This document shows positions 54,839 to 62,082 of a stretch of DNA of 64,000 bases, piece by piece. Origin of the DNA: DSNY01 sp040752195 (GTDB lineage: Bacteria > Pseudomonadota > Gammaproteobacteria > Burkholderiales > Burkholderiaceae_F); assembly GCA_040752195.1 (NCBI GenBank), contig JBFMFC010000013.1, forward strand, positions 1 through 64,000. The letters run 5' to 3'. The notes under the pieces were generated by a model. It made no database searches. It saw only the letters and a program-made list of their open reading frames with translations, and was not told the DNA's origin. Position 1 is the first letter of the stretch; each line of letters opens with the position of its first letter. The position numbers were made by a program, and so were the translations under genes.

Positions 54839-55641
54839 CAATAGTAGTTGCCGACCAGCGCGGCCGCCTCGATCAGCAGCAGCGACAGGAACATCCGCAC
54901 CAGCCCCTGCAGCTCGGCGCTGGTTCGCGTGCGCGCGCGCGGCGGCTCGTACAGCACCGACGCGACCGGCATCACCGCGACAGCGATCGCGAAGAAGAAG
55001 GTCTTCAGCGCGAAGATCAGCGTGACACCCGGGCCGAAGATGCGTCCGACCGTGTGCGTATAGCTGGCAAAGCCGCCGCCGGTAAAGCCATACACCGACA
55101 GGTACGCGAGCAGCAGCGTGACCACGCAGCTCACCGCCGCCAGCATCAGCACCGAGAACACGCCGGCCGCCACGCGCGGAAGCACCTCGCGCAGCAGCGG
55201 ATCGACGCCGCGCCGCGCGAGCGCGTCGAACTCCCCGCGCGCGCGCAGCGCCGCGATCTCGACCGCGTCGGGCAGCGTGATGCGGATCGCGACGAACATC
55301 GCCGCCACCAGCGGGATCAGCTCGAGCACCAGCACGCGGACCACCATCTCGAGCGCGTAGCGCGTCAGCCCGTAGCTGAGCGCCGTGACGATGACGATGC
55401 GAATCACGATCAGGCTGATCAGCGCCGACAGCGCGGTGAACCACGGCAGGATCGGCGCCGTGCCCAGGTACACGTGACGCGCCATCGCCGCGCGGTTGGC
55501 GCCGCGATAAGCGGCCGGCGACAGCGCGAGCACCAGCAGTTCGGCGCCGAAGTGAATGACGCGCCACCAGCCGACGAGCCACTTCAGCGCCGCGCGGCCC
55601 AGTTCGGCGGCGGCGCTGTCCGGGGAGCGGATCGGGGACAT
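54838..55641 (-). CDS. mlaE: MlaE-like phospholipid ABC transporter permease
   Basis: A 267-residue MlaE/YrbE-type permease with five to six helices and LIVIRIVIVTALSYGLTRYA, RITLPDAVEIAALRARGEFD and SVYGFTGGGFASYT. It would partner MlaD. The gene encoding the ATPase (mlaF) normally comes just before mlaE; here the next thing upstream, 55 bases away, is the distal end of the CRISPR array. No ribosome-binding site precedes the start codon, so the start is uncertain. TATCAT lies six bases before the ATG and might drive a leaderless transcript. Confidence 0.82.
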   Translation of the reverse strand: MSPIRSPDSAAAELGRAALKWLVGWWRVIHFGAELLVLALSPAAYRGANRAAMARHVYLGTAPILPWFTALSALISLIVIRIVIVTALSYGLTRYALEMVVRVLVLELIPLVAAMFVAIRITLPDAVEIAALRARGEFDALARRGVDPLLREVLPRVAAGVFSVLMLAAVSCVVTLLLAYLSVYGFTGGGFASYTHTVGRIFGPGVTLIFALKTFFFAIAVAVMPVASVLYEPPRARTRTSAELQGLVRMFLSLLLIEAAALVGNYY

Positions 55642-55696
55642 GCGGGGATGATAGGGGCACGTGGCGGAAAGGACACGAGCCGCAAAGGCACGCGCG

Positions 55697-57914
55697 ACGT
55701 CAATGAGGCCGCGGCTCTTCACCGCGGAAAACTAGCGGCAAGGAGTTCCGGCTGGCCGCAGATGACCTGCTTCAATGAGGCCGCGGCTCTTCACCGCGGA
55801 AAACCACGCCACGACGCCACGCCAGCGCGGGTCGTTGCGGCTTCAATGAGGCTGCGGCTCTTCACCGCGGAAAACGCTGCGACTTCTCGCCGCTCTTCAC
55901 GGGACGACGGTGCTTCAATGAGGCCGCGGCTCTTCACCGCGGAAAACTTGCGCGACGACTTCCCCTGTTCGGCGTCTTCGGAGCTTCAATGAGGCCGCGG
56001 CTCTTCACCGCGGAAAACGTCGCGGAACCTAATCCGCGCGGCTCGGGAAATGCTGCTTCAATGAGGCCGCGGCTCTTCACCGCGGAAAACGCCGAGCGCC
56101 AACGACATCGAGTACGGCACGGCCTAGCTTCAATGAGGCCGCGGCTCTTCACCGCGGAAAACCGGCGACGAAAGCCTGTTCGACCAGGAATACCCGGCGC
56201 TTCAATGAGGCCGCGGCTCTTCACCGCGGAAAACGCGATCCCCAACCATTACCTCGTCCATAAGACTCTCCGCTTCAATGAGGCCGCGGCTCTTCACCGC
56301 GGAAAACTCAACGTCTCCACGTCAGGAAGTCCACCGGCTCCCGAGCTTCAATGAGGCCGCGGCTCTTCACCGCGGAAAACCTCTGGATTGGACCCACCAA
56401 CGAACGGACCCAGCGGAGGCTTCAATGAGGCCGCGGCTCTTCACCGCGGAAAACCTCGCTCGTCCGTAGAAAACGCGAGCAGACTGTGCGCCGCTTCAAT
56501 GAGGCCGCGGCTCTTCACCGCGGAAAACGTCCGTGAACGTTTTCGCCAGGATTGGCCAGCACGGGCTTCAATGAGGCCGCGGCTCTTCACCGCGGAAAAC
56601 GCAGAAGGCCCAGGATCTCGCGCAGAGGCTCGCTGCCGCTTCAATGAGGCCGCGGCTCTTCACCGCGGAAAACGAGCATCGCGTCCTTGAGCCAGGTGTA
56701 GAGCAGGACGCTTCAATGAGGCCGCGGCTCTTCACCGCGGAAAACGAAGCTCGTCCCCGTTGGGTCGTCCGGGTCGGCGATGCTTCAATGAGGCCGCGGC
56801 TCTTCACCGCGGAAAACTGGGCGTGCACCCGTACTCCGCCAGCCGGATCGTCGCTTCAATGAGGCCGCGGCTCTTCACCGCGGAAAACGGGTTCAGAGAG
56901 GAAGTGGCGCACGATATTGCTGAGGCTTCAATGAGGCCGCGGCTCTTCACCGCGGAAAACGCAGGTCATCGACCAGATCGTCGAGCGAGCGGCCCTCGCT
57001 TCAATGAGGCCGCGGCTCTTCACCGCGGAAAACGCCGGGCTACGAGAACACGTTCAAGCGGCTGCACCTGCTTCAATGAGGCCGCGGCTCTTCACCGCGG
57101 AAAACTTGATGAAGCACCAGGAACATTTCCCAAAGCAGCTTGGCTTCAATGAGGCCGCGGCTCTTCACCGCGGAAAACAATCGGTTGCCGATGCCGACGC
57201 CCTGGAAGTCCGGCGCTTCAATGAGGCCGCGGCTCTTCACCGCGGAAAACGTGCCGCAGGCGGCGCCACAAGCGTCTTCTGTCCGTTTGCTTCAATGAGG
57301 CCGCGGCTCTTCACCGCGGAAAACGGTGCGGGTCGTCAGACTTCAGAGCGCTTTCGGTTCGGCTTCAATGAGGCCGCGGCTCTTCACCGCGGAAAACCTG
57401 CTACGACCAGCGCGGATATTTGTCCAAGATCCTGCTTCAATGAGGCCGCGGCTCTTCACCGCGGAAAACCAGTGCCACCGGGGCGCGCACGCAACCGCTG
57501 ATCGTGCTTCAATGAGGCCGCGGCTCTTCACCGCGGAAAACACGTACCATCACCAGAAATGATTCCGCCAGATGCGTCGCTTCAATGAGGCCGCGGCTCT
57601 TCACCGCGGAAAACCCTACGCCGCCGGCCAGTGGGAGCAGATCCAGGACACGCTTCAATGAGGCCGCGGCTCTTCACCGCGGAAAACTGCTCGCTTGCCG
57701 ATCCGCACCCCGCTTTGCCCCGCAACCCGCGATGCGAGCGCTGGCGCAGAACGCACGGCAAGTGCAGAAAAAAACGCTNNNNNNNNNNNNNNNNNNNNNN
57801 NNNNNNNNNNNNNNNNNNNNNNNNNNNNNNNNNNNNNNNNNNNNNNNNNNNNNNNNNNNNNNNNNNNNNNNNNNNNNNGCTTCAATGAGGCCGCGGCTCT
57901 TCACCGCGGAAAAC
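55697..57914 (-). CRISPR. Type I-U/I-G CRISPR array, 28 repeats and 27 spacers
   Basis: The 36-base repeat reads, on the minus (transcribed) strand, GTTTTCCGCGG at the start and CCTCATTGAAGC at the end, with CCGCGG arms around a 7-base loop. Cleavage below the hairpin would leave the 8-base tag ATTGAAGC. I count repeats at 55697, 55769, 55840, 55912 and so on to 57652, with spacers of 35-38 bases, none alike. The first copy (55697) has two mismatches and the third (55840) one, in the stem at 55853. That marks the left as the old, distal end and the right, next to cas2, as the leader end. The copy at 57879-57914 duplicates the one at 57652-57687 across the N gap. Confidence 0.97.
57779..57878. 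other. Assembly gap of 100 Ns
   Basis: The 127 bases left of the gap (57652-57778: last repeat plus 91 bases of leader) are identical to the 127 bases right of it (57879-58005). A 127-base exact overlap equals a common maximum k-mer of short-read assemblers, so the gap most likely represents two contigs that should overlap rather than missing sequence. Confidence 0.9.
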
Positions 57915-58117
57915 TGCTCGCTTGCCGATCCGCACCCCGCTTTGCCCCGCAACCCGCGATGCGAGCGCTGGCGCAGAACGCACGGCAAGTGCAGAAAAAA
58001 ACGCTGCCGGCGGCGGCAGCGGCCGCAAATTCTCCAGCTTGTTAAAGAACTTGCGCCGCGCGAGCGCTCGTGACGGCGGCTTGCCGCACCCGACCGCTCG
58101 CGCCGCGACGGCGAGAA
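57915..58117 (-). promoter_or_regulatory. CRISPR leader
   Basis: This 203-base non-coding stretch lies between the newest repeat and the cas2 stop. It is less GC-rich than its surroundings near 57996-58003 (a run of seven As) and 58028-58052. It carries a boxA-like element. No clear sigma-70 promoter could be picked; a weak candidate is TTGCGC-N17-TGATTC on the minus strand, overlapping the cas2 3' end. Confidence 0.75.
58040..58051 (-). promoter_or_regulatory. boxA-like antitermination element in the CRISPR leader
   Basis: On the strand transcribed into the array the sequence is AGTTCTTTAACA, matching 10 of 12 bases of the E. coli rRNA boxA TGCTCTTTAACA. It lies about 125 bases before the first repeat. 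boxA binds NusB/NusE and blocks Rho termination; published work by the Wade laboratory found boxA upstream of CRISPR arrays in diverse bacteria. Confidence 0.65.
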
Positions 58118-58411
58118 TCACACGATCACCGGCTCGCGCGCAACAGGCTCGAACGAGCGCTTGCCCAAGCTCACCACCTTCGGTTCGACCCGTTCGGCCA
58201 GGCCGATGTCGATCACCAGCACGTGGTCGTCCGCATGGTGAATGATCTGGTCCAGCGTGGCAATCATCTCGGCGTGCCGCCGCGGCGACAGCCGGCACTG
58301 GAACACAGAAAGCTGCGCCCATTCGCCGTAGCCGTGCAGCAGCTTGAACACGGCGCGCCAGCGCTTCGGCTCGCCGATGTCGTAGGTGACGATGTACAGC
58401 CGCTCGTCCAT
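58118..58411 (-). CDS. cas2: CRISPR-associated endonuclease Cas2
   Basis: Cas2 forms the scaffold of the Cas1-Cas2 integrase that inserts spacers. The 97-residue ferredoxin-fold protein starts MDERLYIVTYDIGEPKRW, with the conserved Asp in TYDIG, and has FQCRLSPRRHAEMIATLDQI. It is 13 bases after the cas4-cas1 stop, in the same operon, and is read toward the leader. Confidence 0.95.
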   Translation of the reverse strand: MDERLYIVTYDIGEPKRWRAVFKLLHGYGEWAQLSVFQCRLSPRRHAEMIATLDQIIHHADDHVLVIDIGLAERVEPKVVSLGKRSFEPVAREPVIV

Positions 58412-58424
58412 GCCGGCCTCGCCG

Positions 58425-60152
58425 CTAGCGCGTGACGAAGTTCGGGTACTCGGCGAGTTCCCCCAGCAGATAGCGGCCGAACAACCGCGCCTGCAACTCG
58501 AGCAGTCGGCGGTAGCTGAGTTTGTAGCCGAACAACGGGTGCGTCACTTCGTGCCCGAGCCGGCGTTCGAACGCGGCGATGAAGCGCTTGCGGCCATCGC
58601 CGTCCAGCGCCACGCTGCCGGCAGCGCTCACGAAGTCGGAAGGTTTCACTTCGCCGTTGTTGATCGCCTGAATCACGCTCGAATCGGCGATCAGCGGCCG
58701 GAAAGGCTCCATCAGATCGAGCGCCAGCGCCGGCCGGCCGTATCTCGGCTGGTGGTAGAAGCCGCGGTACGGGTCGAAGCCCACCGCGGAAAGCGTTACC
58801 GTCCACGCGCGCACGAGCAGCGAGTACGCGAAGGACAGCAGCGCGTTGACCGGATCGGTCGGCGGCCGCCGGTTGCGGCGCTCGAAGTCGAAGGCAAAGC
58901 TGCCGCTCGCATCTGCGCTCAGCATCTGCTTGAAATGGCGGAAGTAGCGCGCCGCCGCGTTGCCCTCCATGCCGAGCAGTTCGGCCACGCTGCTCACGCG
59001 GCGTGCCTGATCGATGTCGCGCTTGAACTCGTCGAGCAGCGGCTCCGGCGCTTCGCCCGCTTTCCAGTTCCGCCGCAGCAGCGTGCGCGCGTTCTGGATC
59101 TTGGCCACTACCAATCCTCGCGCGATGCGAAGGCAGCGTGCGTCGTCGAAGCTGGCGCGGTACTGCGCCGTGCGCAGCTCGACGTTCTTGTGCCCGGTAC
59201 CGACTGTGTGACCGATGAACCAGCCGCCGAAGCTGTGCCAGGAGACGGTGATCTCGCGCTCCATCAAGGCGTGCAGCGTGGGTGTCGTCACGTACACGTT
59301 GCCCATCAGCACGAGCTGCGACACTTCCGCCAGCCGCGCGCCGGAGACTTTTTCCTCGTCGACGGAGACCTCCAGCGTTTCGCCGTTCTTGCTCACCTTG
59401 GCGCGCTGCGCCTGCACGTAGACGGGCATCGCCTCGTCGCGGCCCACCGCCAGCGGCCGCGGCGGCGTGTCTTCCCGCTTCAGGAAGTTCACTTCGTCCG
59501 GCAGGCAGATGCCCACCAGCGAGCAACGCGGGCACTTGGGGCTGTCGACCAGCGGCGGCGGGATGGTGCCGCCCGCCGCGACGAGCCGCAGTCCGTCGAT
59601 CGCGTTGCGCGTCAGCGCGCGTAAGGCGTCGTCGAACTCCACGCGCACCCGCTCGCGGCTACCTGCGAAGTACAGAACTCCTTCGCGCACGCGGTAGCCG
59701 TGCTCTTCCAGGATCAGCGCCTGCGCGCAGAGCTGCACCCGCTCGGGATCGTAGGCGCCGCCTGCTACGTGCGGGCGCTTGCCGCGCTTGTAGTCCACCG
59801 GCACGACGAAGCCGTCTTCGGCCTCCACCAGATCCATCTTCGCGATCAGCCCGAGTCGGTTGCTGGACAGGGTGATCGAACGCGCGTGCAGCTTCTCCTC
59901 AGGCGGAAGCTCTGCGGCCGGCGGCAGTTCTCCGGCCGGCTTGTCCACACGCCGGTGCACGTTGCGGCCTTCGACGGTGTCGGCCGAATCCGCCCACTCG
60001 CCCTGCACCCACTCCAGATACGCCAGCCGCGGGCAGTACTGGTACTCGTTGAGCATGCGGGCCGGCAGCAGCGGCAGGTCGCGCGCAAGCTCCGGAAAAG
60101 GCAGCGGCAGTTCGGGCTGGGCAGTGGATTCAGGAAGCGTTTCGTTCGCCAT
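58425..60152 (-). CDS. cas4-cas1: Cas4-Cas1 fusion protein
   Basis: A 575-residue fusion typical of type I-U/I-G. The Cas4 part (1-225) has the iron-sulfur cysteines Cys40 (YQYCPRLAYLEW) and Cys207, Cys210, Cys216 (CPRCSLVGIC), His66, and the RecB nuclease residues Asp107, Asp120 and Lys122 (VDYKRGK). It trims prespacers and selects the PAM. The Cas1 part (about 235-575) keeps its metal ligands Glu396 (GMEGNAAARYF), His467 (GFYHQPRYGRP) and Asp479 (ALDLMEPFRP). The start MANETLPES is preceded by GAGGAGG; upstream in-frame extension is not supported. All catalytic residues are present, so adaptation should be active. Confidence 0.95.
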   Translation of the reverse strand: MANETLPESTAQPELPLPFPELARDLPLLPARMLNEYQYCPRLAYLEWVQGEWADSADTVEGRNVHRRVDKPAGELPPAAELPPEEKLHARSITLSSNRLGLIAKMDLVEAEDGFVVPVDYKRGKRPHVAGGAYDPERVQLCAQALILEEHGYRVREGVLYFAGSRERVRVEFDDALRALTRNAIDGLRLVAAGGTIPPPLVDSPKCPRCSLVGICLPDEVNFLKREDTPPRPLAVGRDEAMPVYVQAQRAKVSKNGETLEVSVDEEKVSGARLAEVSQLVLMGNVYVTTPTLHALMEREITVSWHSFGGWFIGHTVGTGHKNVELRTAQYRASFDDARCLRIARGLVVAKIQNARTLLRRNWKAGEAPEPLLDEFKRDIDQARRVSSVAELLGMEGNAAARYFRHFKQMLSADASGSFAFDFERRNRRPPTDPVNALLSFAYSLLVRAWTVTLSAVGFDPYRGFYHQPRYGRPALALDLMEPFRPLIADSSVIQAINNGEVKPSDFVSAAGSVALDGDGRKRFIAAFERRLGHEVTHPLFGYKLSYRRLLELQARLFGRYLLGELAEYPNFVTR

Positions 60153-60187
60153 GACCCGTGCCTCCTCGAACGGATGGGTCAAATCGA

Positions 60188-60220
60188 TCCGAATCGGAGG
60201 AAAAGATGATCCGAATCGGA
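60188..60220. promoter_or_regulatory. Paired palindromes upstream of cas4-cas1
   Basis: The 11-base palindrome TCCGAATCGGA occurs twice (60188-60198 and 60210-60220), 22 bases apart, within a 13-base direct repeat GATCCGAATCGGA. The spacing equals two turns of the helix, so two dimers could bind one face. It lies 36-68 bases before the cas4-cas1 start, in the gap shared with the divergent antitoxin gene. Confidence 0.6.
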
Positions 60221-60355
60221 CGAACCGAACGTCCGAAATGGGCGGGCGAGTCCGCGCACTTTCTTCGCGTTCCGCGACCGCAGGGACCGCGTTCGCCCGG
60301 TGCGCGAGCGGGTGACGGGCCGCACGAAGCGATGTCCTCGCCTTTGCCCGCCGTC

Positions 60356-60378
60356 TTGTCCGGCATGATGCCGGACAA
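60356..60378. promoter_or_regulatory. Inverted repeat upstream of the antitoxin gene
   Basis: A perfect inverted repeat with 11-base arms (left arm TTGTCCGGCAT) around a single G lies 15 bases before the antitoxin ATG. Ribbon-helix-helix antitoxins usually repress their own promoter from such sites. Confidence 0.65.
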
Positions 60379-60392
60379 CACAGAGGTGTCCG

Positions 60393-60710
60393 ATGGCCGG
60401 TTTGAGCATTCGACTGCCCGAGGAACTCGAGGACAAGCTTGACGCCGAGGCGCGACGCGAAGGTGTGGCACGCGCGCAAGTCGCTCGCCTCGCGATCGCC
60501 GAATTCCTCGCGCGCAGGGAGCGGGAGCGGTTCGTTGCCGCCTTGGTGGCTGAGGCGCGTGCTGCCTACGCGGATCCGAAGGTTCGCCGCGAGGCACTCG
60601 CCGTCGCGGAGGACTTTGCTGCCGCCGACAGCAAGGCGCTCGACCTTGCGGAGGGCAAACCCGTTCCCGCCCGCGCAAGAGCGGTGGGCCGTGGTCGCCG
60701 CCGTCGATGA
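60393..60710 (+). CDS. Ribbon-helix-helix antitoxin
   Basis: A 105-residue protein whose N-terminal 45 residues form a CopG/RHH DNA-binding motif (GLSIRLPEELEDKLDAEARR, then GVARAQVARLAIAEFLARRE). The C-terminal half, rich in Ala, Arg and Glu, would bind the toxin. The stop overlaps the toxin ATG by four bases (ATGA). It runs against the cas genes on both sides, so the pair was probably inserted into the cas operon. It is intact and could repress from the inverted repeat just upstream. Confidence 0.82.
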   Translation: MAGLSIRLPEELEDKLDAEARREGVARAQVARLAIAEFLARRERERFVAALVAEARAAYADPKVRREALAVAEDFAAADSKALDLAEGKPVPARARAVGRGRRRR

Positions 60711-61048
60711 AGCGCGCGCGAAATCTGGATCGCCGATCTCAATCCGCCACGCGGCCGCCCGGCGGGCAAGATCCGCCCCGTGCTGATCGCTCAGGCGGAC
60801 GAACTGACGGCGCGGATGCGCCGCTGGTGATCGTGCTGCCGCTGACAACACAGGTGTATCCGCCTCTCAGGTTGTGGCGCGTCAGCATCGCGCCGCGCGC
60901 CCGTCTGAAGCAGGACTGCCAAATCATCGTCGATCAGCCGCGCGCGCTCGACCGGGCCAGGTTTGGCGATGGACCACTGACCGCGCTGACACCGGAGGAG
61001 ATGGAAACGGTGGAGCGCAGCTTGCGGGTGGTGCGGGGGATGTTCTGA
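60707..61048 (+). pseudogene. MazF/PemK-type toxin with compensating frameshifts
   Basis: The ATG frame runs 113 codons, but only its start (MKR) and residues from about 37 on (DAPLVIVLPLTTQVYPPLRL to the end) look like MazF/PemK. The missing piece, REIWIADLNPPRGRPAGKIR followed by PVLIAQADELTA, lies in the next frame, at 60717-60812, without a start codon. One extra base near 60711-60719 and one lost base near 60808-60815 explain this. The scrambled part holds the loop Arg (of the RPVL motif) needed for RNA cleavage, so the product should be inactive though full length. Sequencing error is possible but would need two opposite indels. Confidence 0.75.
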
Positions 61049-61143
61049 GCGGGTGGGTATCGCAGCCTGTGTTCTGCGGGCAGAGTGGCAGCGGCCGCCC
61101 GGAAACGCAAGAACGTTCCTCGAGACATTCGCCACGTGACCGA

Positions 61144-62082
61144 TCATGCGGGAGTGCCCCGCGTGAGATTCCTGAACTTGCCGACGGTCAACCTCTGAGC
61201 CCGAAACACCTCGACCACACCGCGCGCCAACAGTCGCTTTCGATCGGGCGTTTCTGCTTGCAGCTCCTGCATCGCTAGCAACGAGCGAACCTCGTCGAGC
61301 CCGACGGGCCCTTCCCAGATAGGCCAAGTCAAGAACGTTCCTCTACTACCTGCCGTGCGAAAGCCCGTTGTCTCGAGCTGCTGCACCGTCGGCATCACGG
61401 GGAACAGCGGCAACCCTTCAATCGCGAGTCGATTCGCGCCCCACATCGCCCCGCCACGTTGTCGCTCCGGGTCGCCGCTCGGATCTGACCATCGCAATGC
61501 ATAGCGGCTATCGTCTGCCGGGTCCCAACGTAGCGCCATGTTGCGGACGGGATCACCGTAATCCCAACGCTGAAAGAGTGCCCGTCGTATGTGTGGCACC
61601 TGCGTTTCGATGATGAGATTGCGCATGGTCTTCAGGAAGTGTTGGTGACCGGCGCCGCTCATGGTCCTGAACGCGGTGTCCTGCACGCTGCCGTTTTCGT
61701 TGACCGTGACCTCGCATGCAAAGCTCGCCGCAAATTCGGCCTGCGCGAGTTCCCCGCTTCGGGCGGATGCTGCGGCAGCGACGACAAACGAGCGATAAGC
61801 CGCCGGCTCGAGGTTCAGATCGTCTCCGAGTTCCAGCACAGTTCTGCAGTGCGTCGCCCGACAGGCATCGAAAACGCGCTGCGCGAACTGGTCGTCCTGC
61901 AGCCGATGAGCTACCTGCAGTTGAGGTCGCCATGCGCCGTCCGAAACGCACCAAGCCAATTTCGCGCCTAGATCAGGATCGGCGCGGGTCAAAACCCGCA
62001 GCACTCCCAACGACGCCAAGAACGCGAGCGGGTTTGCTCCGTCCAGTCCACGCATTGTCAGCGTCTCATTGCTTTCACTCAT
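61144..62082 (-). CDS. csb3: Type I-U/I-G effector large-subunit protein Csb3 (Cas8u2)
   Basis: A 312-residue protein of the GSU0052/Csb3 family, the small Cas8 of this subtype. The N-terminus has the hallmark LDGANPLAFLASLGVLRVL, followed later by MSGAGHQHFLKTMRNLI and GGAMWGANRLAIEGLPLFPV. In the effector complex it is expected to recognise the PAM and help recruit Cas3. ATG at 62082 overlaps the cas3 stop by eight bases, hence coupled translation. The next gene in the usual set does not follow; instead there is the toxin-antitoxin pair. Confidence 0.85.
   Translation of the reverse strand: MSESNETLTMRGLDGANPLAFLASLGVLRVLTRADPDLGAKLAWCVSDGAWRPQLQVAHRLQDDQFAQRVFDACRATHCRTVLELGDDLNLEPAAYRSFVVAAAASARSGELAQAEFAASFACEVTVNENGSVQDTAFRTMSGAGHQHFLKTMRNLIIETQVPHIRRALFQRWDYGDPVRNMALRWDPADDSRYALRWSDPSGDPERQRGGAMWGANRLAIEGLPLFPVMPTVQQLETTGFRTAGSRGTFLTWPIWEGPVGLDEVRSLLAMQELQAETPDRKRLLARGVVEVFRAQRLTVGKFRNLTRGTPA

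Noticed and set aside
55934..57562. Open reading frames across the CRISPR array, with repeated MRPRLFTAEN or FSAVKSRGLIEA units
   Set aside because: They are translations of the 36-base repeat, whose length divides by three and which lacks stops in several frames.
57779..57878. The N stretch as missing array sequence
   Set aside because: Identical 127-base flanks mean the two contigs overlap, so no unknown sequence is required; real missing spacers remain possible but are not indicated.
58028..58060. TTTAAC near the boxA site read as a -35 or -10 promoter element of the array
   Set aside because: No partner element stands at a suitable distance, and the 10 of 12 match to boxA explains the sequence better.
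60153..60851. N-terminal extension of cas4-cas1 by over 200 codons
   Set aside because: The extension is antisense to the antitoxin gene, is Arg/Ala-rich without domains, and the inner ATG has a strong GAGGAGG site giving the usual family length.
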